64,000 nt of DNA from Bacteroidota bacterium. GTDB lineage: Bacteria > Bacteroidota > Bacteroidia > Bacteroidales > Lentimicrobiaceae. Of the stretch, positions 17,941 to 26,369 are shown in pieces. The stretch is taken from the NCBI GenBank assembly GCA_009773515.1, contig WSXX01000002.1:124001-188000 (forward strand), given 5' to 3'. Under the pieces are notes generated by a model, which was not told the origin of the DNA, ran no database searches, and was given only the letters and a program-made list of their open reading frames with translations. The position numbers and the translations under genes are program-made. Numbering within the stretch: position 1 is the first letter of the stretch; every line of letters starts with the position of its first letter.

Positions 17941-18996
17941 TTACAAAATCAGCATGGCATCACCATAAGTAAAGAAGCGGTACTTTTCATTTACGGCTTC
18001 TTTATAGGCTTTCATCAGGAAGTCAAAGTCGGCAAAAGCAGCAGTCATCATAAGCATTGGCGATTGCGACAAGTGAAAATTGGTGATCATACTACTGGCA
18101 ATGCTGAAATCGTAAGGAGGAAAAATAAACTTGTTTGACCAGCCTTTGTAAGGTTTCAGCATACCTGAAATGGTAACTGAAGTTTCAACAGCTTTCATTG
18201 TAGTTGTACCGACAACACAAACCTGCTTGCGGTTTTCCTTTGCCAGATTTACAATTTTGGTGGCATGTTCTTCAATAATGACTTCTTCCGAATCCATTTT
18301 ATGTTTGGTAAGATCTTCCACATCAATAGCCCTGAAGTTACCAACGCCGGCGTGGAGTGTAACAGAAGCAAAAGAAGAACCTTTAAGTTCGAGCCGTTTC
18401 ATAAGTTCGCGGCTGAAATGCATTCCTGCAGTAGGAGCAGCAACAGCACCTTCTTTAGATGCATAGATGGTCTGATACCAATCCTTATCCTCAGGCATAA
18501 TTTCACGCAAAGCCTGCAATTCTTCAGGAAGCGGTGTTTTGCCAAGACTTTCGATGGTTCTTTTGAATTCTTCATAAGTTCCATCAAAAAGGAATCTTAA
18601 AGTACGTCCACGTGAAGTGGTGTTGTCAATAACTTCGGCAACCAAAGCATCGTCTTCGCCGAAATACAGCTTATTACCAATCCTGATTTTTCGGGCAGGA
18701 TCAACCAGAACATCCCATAAGCGGGCTTCAGCATTAAGCTCTCTTAAAAGAAAAACCGTAATTTTTGCACCGGTTTTTTCCTTTTCACCGGTAAGCAAGG
18801 CAGGAAAAACTTTGGTATCATTGATAATAAAAACATCACCATCGCCAAAATATTCCAGAATATCACTGAACTTTCTGTGTTCAATGGTTTGCTTCTTTCT
18901 GTTAAGCACCATAAGCCGAGAACCATCACGGTTTTCAATGGGTTGCCTCGCAATGAGTTCATTGGGTAAGTGATAGCGAAATTGAGAGAGTTTCAT
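17941..18996 (-). CDS. queA: S-adenosylmethionine:tRNA ribosyltransferase-isomerase
   Basis: Transfers and isomerises the ribosyl group of SAM to 7-aminomethyl-7-deazaguanine in tRNA, making epoxyqueuosine. The 351-residue protein contains the family signatures [54 protein letters not shown] and THKMDSEE-type segments ([11 protein letters not shown] here). Length is that of the family. It is monocistronic, closed by a strong terminator. A -7-like TACTTTTG lies 177 nt upstream (19173-19180, minus), so its promoter position is uncertain. Confidence 0.94.
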   Translation of the reverse strand: MKLSQFRYHLPNELIARQPIENRDGSRLMVLNRKKQTIEHRKFSDILEYFGDGDVFIINDTKVFPALLTGEKEKTGAKITVFLLRELNAEARLWDVLVDPARKIRIGNKLYFGEDDALVAEVIDNTTSRGRTLRFLFDGTYEEFKRTIESLGKTPLPEELQALREIMPEDKDWYQTIYASKEGAVAAPTAGMHFSRELMKRLELKGSSFASVTLHAGVGNFRAIDVEDLTKHKMDSEEVIIEEHATKIVNLAKENRKQVCVVGTTTMKAVETSVTISGMLKPYKGWSNKFIFPPYDFSIASSMITNFHLSQSPMLMMTAAFADFDFLMKAYKEAVNEKYRFFTYGDAMLIL

Positions 18997-19315
18997 CCGG
19001 TAATTGATTTATGTGTAGAATAATCCTTCAGGTTAATTTCCCGGGATTTTTTGAAAATTGTCGGGCAAGTTAAAAAACAATGTAAGTTTGCCGTTGATTC
19101 ACCCCGCAATTATTTTTTAATTAATAGCAGGATTCTGGCAATAATTTGTTTTTGCTATCCCCAAAAGGGGTGCAAAAGTAATACTATTTTGCCGAAAAAT
19201 CAAGTACTTAGGCAGTTATTTTAAATTTAGGTTAAATCTTTATCTTTTATCATGAAATTATTTGTAGTTTTGCACGCTCAAACCTGATTCTCTAACCCCT
19301 TATCTATCAGCAAGA
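18997..19315. other. Intergenic region between divergent queA and prs
   Basis: About 319 bases with no gene. It contains TACTTTTG on the minus strand (19173-19180), TAAGTTTG on the plus strand (19083-19090, TTG 22 nt upstream), the better placed prs box (19265-19272) and a small CCCC-AAAA-GGGG stem near 19160. Confidence 0.4.
19265..19272 (+). promoter_or_regulatory. -7 box of prs
   Basis: TAGTTTTGC matches TAnnTTTG followed by C, 43 nt before the prs ATG. No clear -33 TTG was found. Confidence 0.5.
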
Positions 19316-20251
19316 ATGTCAACAGTGGTTAACATTTTCTCGGGCAGAGCCACCCGTTATCTGGCCGAAAAGATAGCTGTCAGTTACGGCAAGAAACTGG
19401 GAGATGTGCTGGTTACAGACTTTTCAGACGGCGAATTTCAGCCTTCTTTTGAAGAAAATGTAAGGGGTAACGATCTTTTTATTGTTCAATCTACTTTTGC
19501 TCCAAGCGACAATCTTTTTGAACTTTTACTAATGATTGATGCTGCCAAGCGGGCTTCGGCCAGGCACATCATCGCTGTAATTCCATATTTCGGATTTGCC
19601 CGTCAGGATCGCAAGGACAAACCCCGGGTTTCTATAGCTGCAAAACTGGTTGCCAATCTTTTAACAGCCGCAGGTGTTCAACGTATCATTACCATAGATC
19701 TTCATGCTGATCAGATTCAGGGATTTTTTGATGTTCCGGTTGATCATCTTTACTCATCGTCCATTTTTATTCCTTACATCAAACAGCTTAACCTCCCGAA
19801 TATGGTGATGGCCTCGCCCGATACCGGCGGAACAAGAAGAGCTGCTGCCTACGCCAAAATATTGAACACCAGTTTTGTAATCTGCTACAAACAACGTTCA
19901 AAGGCCAATCAGGTTGACACCATGGAACTGATCGGTGATGTTGTTGGTAAAGATGTGATTCTGATTGATGATATTATTGATACTGGTGGCACGATTTGCA
20001 AAGCTGCTCAACTGATGATCGACAAGGGTGCTGCAAGTGTCAGGGGTTTTTGTACTCATCCTGTACTTTCGGGCAGTGCAATTGAAAAAATTGAAAAATC
20101 AACCTTTACCGAAGTTGTAGTTACCGATACCATTCCCCTGAAACGGGAAAGCCCGGTAATAAAGGTAGTAAGTACTGCCAGTCTGCTTGCTGAAGTAATC
20201 GGAAAAGTACACAACTACGAGTCAATCTCAACTCTTTTTAAATTTGACTAA
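19316..20251 (+). CDS. prs: Ribose-phosphate pyrophosphokinase
   Basis: Makes PRPP from ribose 5-phosphate and ATP. The 311-residue protein has YFGFARQDRKDKPR, the catalytic His region IDLHADQIQGFFD, ASPDTGGTRRAAAYAK and the PRPP-binding loop VILIDDIIDTGGT. Length matches bacterial Prs. It is followed 49 nt later by rplY. The order prs-rplY-pth is common in Bacteroidota and other bacteria. Confidence 0.95.
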   Translation: MSTVVNIFSGRATRYLAEKIAVSYGKKLGDVLVTDFSDGEFQPSFEENVRGNDLFIVQSTFAPSDNLFELLLMIDAAKRASARHIIAVIPYFGFARQDRKDKPRVSIAAKLVANLLTAAGVQRIITIDLHADQIQGFFDVPVDHLYSSSIFIPYIKQLNLPNMVMASPDTGGTRRAAAYAKILNTSFVICYKQRSKANQVDTMELIGDVVGKDVILIDDIIDTGGTICKAAQLMIDKGAASVRGFCTHPVLSGSAIEKIEKSTFTEVVVTDTIPLKRESPVIKVVSTASLLAEVIGKVHNYESISTLFKFD

Positions 20252-20300
20252 GCCCTTTTCGGGTATTTTAAATATCAAACCTTAATTAAATTTCAAACAA

Positions 20301-20870
20301 ATGAAAAAAGTATCATTGAGCGGTTCTCTTCGCGAGAACGTAGGGAAAAAAGATGCTAAAGCCTTGCGTGTTGCAGCTAAAGTTCCCTGTGTAATTTATG
20401 GTGGTAAAGACCAGGTTCACTTTTCAGTGGATGAAACCAGCTTTAAACCCATCCTTTACACCCCGAATTCTCACCTTATCAACATTGAAGTTGCTGGCAA
20501 AGAATATCTTACAATTCTTCAGGATCTTCAGTCACATCCGGTAAGCGATAGCATTTTACATGCTGATTTTCTGGAACTGAGCAAGGAAAGACCTGTTATC
20601 ATTTCTATTCCTATTCGCGTTACCGGAACATCTCCCGGCGTTTTGCGCGGAGGAAAACTCATCAAAAAGTTCCGCAAACTCAAAGTTAAAGCACTTATTG
20701 AGCATTTGCCCGATGATATCGAAGTCAGCATCAGCAACCTCGATCTGAATCAAGCTGTAAAAGTTGGTGATCTTAAACTTGACAACGTTGAATTCCTCGA
20801 TGTTAGGAGTGCAGTAATTCTTACGGTGCAATCAACACGTAATGTTGAGCCTGTTGCTCCGGGAAAATAA
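20301..20870 (+). CDS. rplY: 50S ribosomal protein L25/general stress protein Ctc
   Basis: 189 residues with the L25 N-terminal 5S rRNA-binding beta-barrel (SLRENVGKKDAKALRVAAKVPCVIYGG) and the longer TL5/CTC C-terminal beta domain, ending in a short tail. It binds 5S rRNA in the large subunit. It sits between prs and pth and is closed by a strong hairpin terminator, so pth is probably transcribed separately or by read-through. Confidence 0.93.
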   Translation: MKKVSLSGSLRENVGKKDAKALRVAAKVPCVIYGGKDQVHFSVDETSFKPILYTPNSHLINIEVAGKEYLTILQDLQSHPVSDSILHADFLELSKERPVIISIPIRVTGTSPGVLRGGKLIKKFRKLKVKALIEHLPDDIEVSISNLDLNQAVKVGDLKLDNVEFLDVRSAVILTVQSTRNVEPVAPGK

Positions 20871-20897
20871 GCATAAACTGACATAACAACAACCTTT

Positions 20898-20940
20898 AAA
20901 CCGGAGGCAGGAAAATAGTTTTCCTGCCTCCGGTTTATTT
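20898..20940 (+). terminator. Terminator after rplY
   Basis: An 18-bp perfect stem (20898-20915 with 20919-20936) around a 3-nt TAG loop, ending in GGTTTATTT. It starts 28 nt after the rplY stop. Because the stem is symmetric it might act on both strands. Confidence 0.85.
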
Positions 20941-20969
20941 CAATTTAACTCAAAAACATCAACCAACCA

Positions 20970-21533
20970 ATGAAATATTTAATTGCCGGACTTGGAAACA
21001 TTGGTGATGAGTATGCCAATACCAGGCATAACATTGGTTTTATAATTGCGGATGCATTGGCAGCCGATCTTGGTGCGAAATTTACAACTGACCGCCTGGC
21101 CGCAAGAGCTGAAGCCCGTTTCAGAGGCAAAACCATTGTGATCATTAAACCAACTACTTACATGAACCTGAGCGGTAAAGCCTATCGCTATTGGTTAACT
21201 ATTGAAAATATTGAAATTGAAAATTCATTGGTTGTTGTGGATGATCTCGATCTTGAACCTGGTATTTTCAGGTTAAAAACCAAAGGCAGCGGTGGCTCTC
21301 ACAATGGGCTGAACAATATTATTGAAATGCTTGGACACAACAACTTCCCGAGGTTAAGGGTGGGCATTGGCAATAATTTTGCCAGAGGGTTTCAGGTTGA
21401 TTATGTGCTGGGCAGATTTACACGCGATGAGGAAAAAATCTTCATGGAAAAAATCCCTGCAGCCGTTGAAATGATCAAAAGTTATATTGCATCAGGCGCG
21501 GGAAATACAATGAACAACTTCAATAATAAGTGA
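20970..21533 (+). CDS. pth: Peptidyl-tRNA hydrolase
   Basis: Releases peptides from stalled peptidyl-tRNA. The 187-residue protein begins YLIAGLGNIGDEYANTRHNIGF, with the catalytic His in TRHN and the conserved Asn in PTTYMNLSGKA; VVVDDLDLEPG and KGSGGSHNGLNNI complete the active-site groove. Length is normal. It lies downstream of the rplY terminator and converges on the glycyl-tRNA synthetase gene. Confidence 0.95.
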   Translation: MKYLIAGLGNIGDEYANTRHNIGFIIADALAADLGAKFTTDRLAARAEARFRGKTIVIIKPTTYMNLSGKAYRYWLTIENIEIENSLVVVDDLDLEPGIFRLKTKGSGGSHNGLNNIIEMLGHNNFPRLRVGIGNNFARGFQVDYVLGRFTRDEEKIFMEKIPAAVEMIKSYIASGAGNTMNNFNNK

Positions 21534-21587
21534 GCAATATGGTAAAGCAATAGTTGGCTTTGCAAAAACCTTACAGTGATGAGATAA

Positions 21588-21622
21588 AAAATGCCGGTCG
21601 AAATGACCGGCATTTTATTTTT
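21588..21622. terminator. Bidirectional terminator between pth and glyRS
   Basis: AAAATGCCGGTC, loop GAAAT, GACCGGCATTTT, with T-rich sequence after it on the plus strand and A-rich sequence before it. It stands between two convergent genes. Confidence 0.8.
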
Positions 21623-21634
21623 TAACTGATATAT

Positions 21635-23158
21635 CTATTTGATCCTTAGTTTTTTTGATATAATCTCACTAAGTCTTGAAATCTCAACCCGCTCCTGCAA
21701 CATTGTATCCCGATCGCGAATGGTTACTTTGCCATCTTCAAGGGTTTGGTGGTCAACCGTGATGCAATACGGGGTTCCAATTGCGTCCTGACGGCGGTAG
21801 CGTTTACCGATGGAGTCTTTTTCTTCGTACTGGCAATTGTAGTCGTATTTCAGCTCATCCATGATCTGGCGGGCTTTTTCTGGCAATCCGTCCTTTGCAA
21901 CCAGTGGCAAAATAGCGGCTTTAACCGGAGCTAATATGGCAGGCAATTTCATCACAATACGATCTGATCCATCTTCAAGTTTTTCTTCAGTGTATGCATT
22001 GCTAAGCATGGCGAGGAAAGTGCGGTCAAGTCCGATGGAGGTTTCAACGACAAATGGAACATAACTTTCGTTTAGCTCCGGATCGAAATATTGCATTTTC
22101 TTTCCAGAAAACTGCTGGTGCGCATTCAGGTCAAAATCAGTACGTGAGTGGATTCCCTCCATTTCCTTAAATCCGAAAGGAAAACGGAACTCAATATCAG
22201 CAGCGGCATTGGCGTAATGGGCAAGCTTTTCGTGATCGTGGAAACGATAATTCTCAGCACCCAAACCCAAAGAAAGATGCCAGTTCAGCCGCTCTTTTTT
22301 CCAGAATTCAAACCATTCAAGTTCGGTGCCGGGGCGGACAAAGAATTGCATTTCCATTTGCTCAAACTCCCTCATACGAAAGATAAACTGCCTGGCAACA
22401 ATTTCATTACGAAATGCTTTTCCAATCTGTGCAATGCCGAACGGTATTTTCATACGTCCGGTTTTCATTACATTCAGGAAGTTTACAAAAATGCCCTGGG
22501 CGGTTTCGGGGCGAAGGAAGATGGTATTTGCATCTTCGCTTACTGAACCCATCTGCGTCGAAAACATCAGGTTAAACTGCCTTACCTCCGTCCAGTTGCG
22601 CGAACCTGAAACGGGGCATACAATTTCCAGATCTTCAATCAATTTCTTGATATCCGCCAGATCGTTATTTTCCAGACCTTTATACAATCGATCTTTAATA
22701 TTGTCGATTTTTATCTGGTTTTCAAGTACCCTTTGGTTGGTTGCCCTGAACTGAATTTCATCAAAAGCATCACCAAATCGTTTGGCTGCCTTTTCGACTT
22801 CTTTGTTGATTTTATCCTCAATTTTGGCAAGGTGGTCCTCAACGAGAACATCGGCACGGTAACGCTTTTTGGAGTCTTTGTTATCGATCATCGGATCGTT
22901 GAATGCATCCACATGCCCCGAAGCTTTCCAGATGGTGGGGTGCATAAAAATTGCACTATCGAGGCCAACAATGTTTTCGTGGTAGCGCACCATTGCATTC
23001 CACCAATATTCTTTAATGTTGTTTTTGAGTTCTACACCATTTTGTCCGTAGTCATAAACAGCACTAAGGCCATCGTATATCTCACTTGATTGAAAAACAA
23101 ACCCATACTCTTTGGCATGGGCTATTATTTTTTTGAAAATTTCGTCGTAGTTTGCCAT
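21635..23158 (-). CDS. glyQS: Glycyl-tRNA synthetase (single-chain class II)
   Basis: Charges tRNA-Gly. The protein (507 residues from the ATG at 23158) is the alpha2-type enzyme. Class II motif 2 is seen around KAFRNEIVARQFIFRMREFEQ, motif 3 around PFVVETSIGLDRTFLAML, and TAQGIFVNFLNV and the C-terminal anticodon-binding domain (VDHQTLEDGKVTIRDRD) follow the family. The longer frame from 23260 adds 34 unrelated residues and starts upstream of a -7 box, so I use MANYDEIFKKI as the N-terminus. The mRNA may be leaderless. Confidence 0.94.
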   Translation of the reverse strand: MANYDEIFKKIIAHAKEYGFVFQSSEIYDGLSAVYDYGQNGVELKNNIKEYWWNAMVRYHENIVGLDSAIFMHPTIWKASGHVDAFNDPMIDNKDSKKRYRADVLVEDHLAKIEDKINKEVEKAAKRFGDAFDEIQFRATNQRVLENQIKIDNIKDRLYKGLENNDLADIKKLIEDLEIVCPVSGSRNWTEVRQFNLMFSTQMGSVSEDANTIFLRPETAQGIFVNFLNVMKTGRMKIPFGIAQIGKAFRNEIVARQFIFRMREFEQMEMQFFVRPGTELEWFEFWKKERLNWHLSLGLGAENYRFHDHEKLAHYANAAADIEFRFPFGFKEMEGIHSRTDFDLNAHQQFSGKKMQYFDPELNESYVPFVVETSIGLDRTFLAMLSNAYTEEKLEDGSDRIVMKLPAILAPVKAAILPLVAKDGLPEKARQIMDELKYDYNCQYEEKDSIGKRYRRQDAIGTPYCITVDHQTLEDGKVTIRDRDTMLQERVEISRLSEIISKKLRIK

Positions 23159-23162
23159 GCTG

Positions 23163-23170
23163 CAAAGGTA
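23163..23170 (-). promoter_or_regulatory. -7 box abutting the glyRS start codon
   Basis: TACCTTTG on the minus strand is followed by only four bases and then the ATG at 23158, implying transcription starts at or next to the A of the start codon. Same string as at the MATE gene. Confidence 0.5.
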
Positions 23171-23254
23171 AGAATTGATTTTGGATTTATAAAAGCACAT
23201 AATGTCAGATGTAATGATCCTTATAAGTATTAATAACTTTTGTTTCAGATTGAA

Positions 23255-23285
23255 TTGCATTTCCTGATTATCATCTGTACCTTTA
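23255..23285 (+). promoter_or_regulatory. Putative promoter of the DsrE-like lipoprotein gene
   Basis: TTG (23255-23257), 20-nt spacer, TACCTTTA (23278-23285; last base differs from consensus), 19 nt before the ATG at 23305. Confidence 0.45.
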
Positions 23286-23304
23286 TCCTATAAAACATGT
23301 AATT

Positions 23305-23769
23305 ATGAAAAAATTGATTTTCGGACTGATTGTCCTGGCTTTTATGGTTTCTTCATGCAATGAAACCATTGAAAAAGAAGTAAAAATAGTTGAGGATACT
23401 TTAGCTGTTGCTCCCCGCGACGGTGTATTTTATCACATTTCGAGCGGCCCCGACGATCCGCACAAGGTGGTTATGGCCCTGAAGCAAGCGGTGATGATGG
23501 CAGAAGACAAAGATGTTCTGATCTACTTCGACATCAAAGGCATCGAAGTGGTGCTTAACGACGCTCAGGATGTAAGTTATCCTACATTTCCCACTTCAAA
23601 GGAATCGCTGAAACAATTGATGGATAAGGGAGTAACTATTTTCGCATGTCCAGCCTGCCTCAAAGCTGCCGGTAAAAGTGAAGCCGATCTGATGCCCGGA
23701 GTTAAACTTGCCGAAAAAGAGATGTTCTTTAACTTTACAAAAGGCCGTATTCTGACGCTGGATTACTAA
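23305..23769 (+). CDS. DsrE-family-like lipoprotein
   Basis: 154 residues with a lipoprotein signal ending VSSC (Cys 18) and a mature domain resembling the DsrE/F sulfur-relay fold: HKVVMALKQAVMMAEDKDVLIYFDIKG, and a Cys pair in ACPACLKAAGKSEADLMPGV (Cys 115 and 118). DsrE-like proteins carry persulfide or handle thiol redox on a conserved Cys; anchoring it outside the inner membrane is notable. It is transcribed opposite to and convergent with the DUF302 gene of the redox cluster. Role unproven. Confidence 0.72.
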   Translation: MKKLIFGLIVLAFMVSSCNETIEKEVKIVEDTLAVAPRDGVFYHISSGPDDPHKVVMALKQAVMMAEDKDVLIYFDIKGIEVVLNDAQDVSYPTFPTSKESLKQLMDKGVTIFACPACLKAAGKSEADLMPGVKLAEKEMFFNFTKGRILTLDY

Positions 23770-23791
23770 TCAGATTTAAAATCAACAAATA

Positions 23792-23827
23792 AAATAGCCG
23801 GATTCAAATCGATGAATCCGGCTATTT
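23792..23827. terminator. Bidirectional terminator in the redox cluster
   Basis: 15-bp perfect stem: AAATAGCCGGATTCA (23792-23806) pairs with TGAATCCGGCTATTT (23813-23827), between the convergent DsrE-like and DUF302 genes. Confidence 0.8.
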
Positions 23828-23847
23828 ATTTCTCAGAAAAAAGGACT

Positions 23848-24318
23848 TTACAGCACCGATTTCAGTATCTCTTCAGTTTCATTAAATGCCTGTACCATGG
23901 TTTTAGCGGCATCACCGCCTATCATGCCGGCAAAAGCGGGTGCATTCATACGCGAAACATATGTTTTACCATCTGCCTTTTCATATACTGAAACACGACA
24001 GGGAAGCATAGGTGTTACATCGCGCTGCGTATCTTTTGACAGTATCTGATAAGCGTGTCCGGGATTGCAAAGTTCAATTACCTTGACAGGCAAAACTTCC
24101 TTGCTGTTTTTCTTCATGGTTTCCTGAAGATCATGTATTGTTGTGACTTTCCAGCCCTTTTCAACAATTGATTGCGACAACAAGTCAACAGTTTTATCAA
24201 AGTCGTATTTGCTCCGGGATTCAATCATTACACCCGACTTTTCTGTGACATCGGTTTGAGCTGTTACCATTAGCGAAGTTGAAATTAAAAAAATGGTGAA
24301 TAGTTGTTTGATTTTCAT
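23848..24318 (-). CDS. Secreted DUF302 domain protein
   Basis: 156 residues with a cleavable signal peptide (hydrophobic 4-20, VTAQ) and a DUF302 domain. The domain keeps two family Cys contexts, ELCNPGHAY (Cys 84) and MLPCRVSVYEK (Cys 107). DUF302 proteins have no established enzymatic role, but some bind heme or occur with thiol enzymes. It lies 81 nt after the thioredoxin gene on the same strand, suggesting a place in the same periplasmic redox module. Confidence 0.8.
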   Translation of the reverse strand: MKIKQLFTIFLISTSLMVTAQTDVTEKSGVMIESRSKYDFDKTVDLLSQSIVEKGWKVTTIHDLQETMKKNSKEVLPVKVIELCNPGHAYQILSKDTQRDVTPMLPCRVSVYEKADGKTYVSRMNAPAFAGMIGGDAAKTMVQAFNETEEILKSVL

Positions 24319-24399
24319 GGTTCTGGTTTTTTTGTTGATTGGTTAGAATTCAGCAGAACTGAAAAAATTCAGGTCAATTGAAGCATGGATTTTCAGCTG

Positions 24400-24819
24400 C
24401 TATAAATGCTTATTCACCTGTTTTATCAGGTAATCTTTTGGTTTTACCCCGACAATGCGGTCCACTTCTTTCCCATCACTAAACACCACAATGGTAGGAA
24501 TTCCTCTTATTCCGAATTTTTGCGAAACAGACTGAAAGTGATCTACATTCAGCTTGGCCACAGTAGCTTTAAAGTTTTCATCTTCGGCCAGTTCATTCAA
24601 TACCGGCCCCATCACTTTGCAAGGCATACACCATTCGGCCCAGAAATCTACCATAACTACTCCCTTTTTGATTTGATTCTGGAAGTTTTTATCGGTAAGG
24701 GTAACTATTTTTTCACTTTCAGGCACAGCTCCCATGTTTTTCATTTTTCGGAATGAATAAAGCATATAAGCGACAAAAAGTGAAACCAAGGCAATGGCAA
24801 TAATGAGTCCTGTTGACAT
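24400..24819 (-). CDS. Membrane-anchored thioredoxin
   Basis: 139 residues: an N-terminal hydrophobic helix (about 4-22), then a full thioredoxin domain with the active site WAEWCMPCK (Cys 64 and 67) and the cis-proline loop RGIPTIVVF. The Met in WCMPC replaces the usual Gly. The first helix probably anchors it in the membrane, and the flanking positive charges (FRKMKN) after it suggest the domain faces the cytoplasm, where TrxB could reduce it. Its gene starts one base after the trxB stop, so the two are co-translated. Confidence 0.88.
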   Translation of the reverse strand: MSTGLIIAIALVSLFVAYMLYSFRKMKNMGAVPESEKIVTLTDKNFQNQIKKGVVMVDFWAEWCMPCKVMGPVLNELAEDENFKATVAKLNVDHFQSVSQKFGIRGIPTIVVFSDGKEVDRIVGVKPKDYLIKQVNKHL

Positions 24820-24820
24820 A

Positions 24821-25783
24821 TCAGTGGGTTAATGATTCGTGTAAATGTTTGGTTTTCAGTTGATGGATGTAATTCGAAGCAGCCAGCGCAGCAATAGTTG
24901 CATCGCCAACAGCAGTGGTAACCTGGCGGTAACGTTTTACTATGGAATCACCGGCAGCATAAACACCGGGAATACTGGTGAGCATATCGCTGTCAACAAT
25001 GATTTCGTTCCATTTGTTCATATTTAATGTTCCCTTCAGAAATTCTGTATTTGGAACATAGCCAATAAAAATAAACACGCCATCTGTTTTAAAATCTTGA
25101 ATTTCACCGGTTTTAAGGTTTTCTATTTCAACACTTTCAAGCTTGTCATCTCCAATGAATTTCACGATAGAGGACTCCATGATAAAATTGATTTTATCAT
25201 TTGCTTTGGCTTCTTCCACAGCATATTCAAAAGCCTGAAAATGGTCAAACTGATGAACAATTGTAACTTTTGTTGCGTATTTGGTAAGTGAAACAGCCTC
25301 TTCGAGGGCTGAGTTACCGCCACCGACTACAACAATTTCTTTACCGGTAAAGAAGTCACCATCACAGGTGGCACAATATGAAATACCTCTGCCTTTAAAC
25401 TGCGCTTCGCCTGGCATATTCAGCGTACGCGAACGCCCGCCGGGGGTAAGAATAATCGCATTGGCTGTGTAAATACTTCCATCAGAAAGTGTTACTTCTT
25501 TAATTTCACCTTCAAGGTTAAAGCTATCAACCGATGTATTCCCTTTTATAACGCAGCCAAATGTTTTGGCTTGTTTCTTCATAATGTTTGAAAGCTGGTA
25601 TCCTGAAATGCTTTCCACGCCCGGATAATTTGCAATTTCGTGTGTAAGTACCATTTGTCCGCCCAACACTCCATCACTTATGATGAGTGTTTTAAGCCTT
25701 GCCCTGGAAAGGTAAATGCCTGCAGTCATACCTGCCGGTCCACCTCCTATAATTATGGCATCAAAATGATTATTTTCAGTCAT
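24821..25783 (-). CDS. trxB: Thioredoxin-disulfide reductase
   Basis: NADPH-dependent flavoenzyme of 320 residues. FAD-binding GGGPAGMTAGIYLSRAR, the redox pair CATCDGDF, the NADPH fold VVVGGGNSALEEAVSL, and the C-terminal FAD motif GVYAAGDSI are all present. It reduces the adjacent thioredoxin. A hexamer array with hairpin potential separates it from the upstream thioredoxin-like gene. Confidence 0.94.
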   Translation of the reverse strand: MTENNHFDAIIIGGGPAGMTAGIYLSRARLKTLIISDGVLGGQMVLTHEIANYPGVESISGYQLSNIMKKQAKTFGCVIKGNTSVDSFNLEGEIKEVTLSDGSIYTANAIILTPGGRSRTLNMPGEAQFKGRGISYCATCDGDFFTGKEIVVVGGGNSALEEAVSLTKYATKVTIVHQFDHFQAFEYAVEEAKANDKINFIMESSIVKFIGDDKLESVEIENLKTGEIQDFKTDGVFIFIGYVPNTEFLKGTLNMNKWNEIIVDSDMLTSIPGVYAAGDSIVKRYRQVTTAVGDATIAALAASNYIHQLKTKHLHESLTH

Positions 25784-25796
25784 TTTAGTCGTTTTT

Positions 25797-25870
25797 GAGG
25801 TTGAGGTTAAGGTTAAGGTTGAGGTTGAGATTGAATTGTTGTTCTAAACCTTAACCTCAGCCTTAACCTT
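25797..25870. repeat. Hexamer array forming a long hairpin
   Basis: Seven 6-bp units of the RAGGTT type (25797-25838) followed by four in inverted orientation (25847-25870: AACCTT, AACCTC, AGCCTT, AACCTT). Positions 25809-25832 can pair with 25847-25870 over 24 bp with three mismatches. The inverted half shares an 18-base stretch with the array at 11709-11756. Confidence 0.8.
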
Positions 25871-25887
25871 TAAAGCTCATTATAGAA

Positions 25888-26244
25888 TTAGCTTACTGTT
25901 ACAGGTACAAACTCTTTGTCGAGAATTGTCCTGATTTGAGCGGGGCTTTGAATGCTTGAAGTTGCTTTTACAAGTTTCCCGTTTTTGTAGTACATGGTAA
26001 AGGGAATTCCCATAAAGCCGCGTGTTTCAGGAGCATTACGAATTACATAAGCCTCAGGATTATCAAATTCCATATCGGCAAATTTTACGTGTTTGTATTC
26101 GTCTTCGAGATCTTCCATTATCCCGTAAACCGGAATACACATGGGGCCCATACGGCCACAGCAGATCATTACATTTTCGTGTTCGTTGATAAGCTTCTGA
26201 TGATCAGCAGCTGTTAGTAAGTGATGAAGGTTTGTGTAAAGCAT
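25888..26244 (-). CDS. Thioredoxin-fold protein with an altered active site
   Basis: 118 residues that align with thioredoxin over the whole length: ENVMICCGRMGPMCIP, then EDLEDEYKHVKFADMEFDNP, and the cis-proline loop RGFMGIPFTMYYKNG. At the active site the CxxC is replaced by GPMC (residues 33-36): the nucleophilic Cys position is Gly, while a CC pair lies upstream (Cys 28, 29). It sits between trxB and osmC on the same strand. It may be a specialised redox or metal-binding thioredoxin relative; the chemistry is not predictable. Confidence 0.75.
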   Translation of the reverse strand: MLYTNLHHLLTAADHQKLINEHENVMICCGRMGPMCIPVYGIMEDLEDEYKHVKFADMEFDNPEAYVIRNAPETRGFMGIPFTMYYKNGKLVKATSSIQSPAQIRTILDKEFVPVTVS

Positions 26245-26276
26245 GATATTTTGTTTTTAGTTTGGTTTAAATTGAA

Positions 26277-26360
26277 GTCAGATGTCAGAGGTCAGAGGTC
26301 AGAGGTCAGAAGGCAGAAGGCAGAAATTAGAAATTAGAAATTAGAAATTAGAAATTTTCT
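26277..26360 (+). repeat. Heptamer array of 12 changing units
   Basis: Twelve contiguous 7-bp units drifting in sequence from GTCAGAT, GTCAGAG (x3) through GTCAGAA, GGCAGAA (x2) to ATTAGAA (x4) and ATTTTCT. It ends ten bases before the osmC stop codon. Positions 26277-26298 are identical, in reverse complement, to 33581-33602. Confidence 0.9.
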
Positions 26361-26369
26361 TATTCTCCT

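Noticed and set aside
25797-25870. Hexamer repeats as telomere-like DNA or a replication origin
   Set aside because: Bacterial chromosome context, short degenerate arrays, no dnaA boxes and no dnaA nearby.
26277-26360. Heptamer and hexamer arrays as a CRISPR array
   Set aside because: Units of 6-7 bp repeat without spacers and no cas genes are present.
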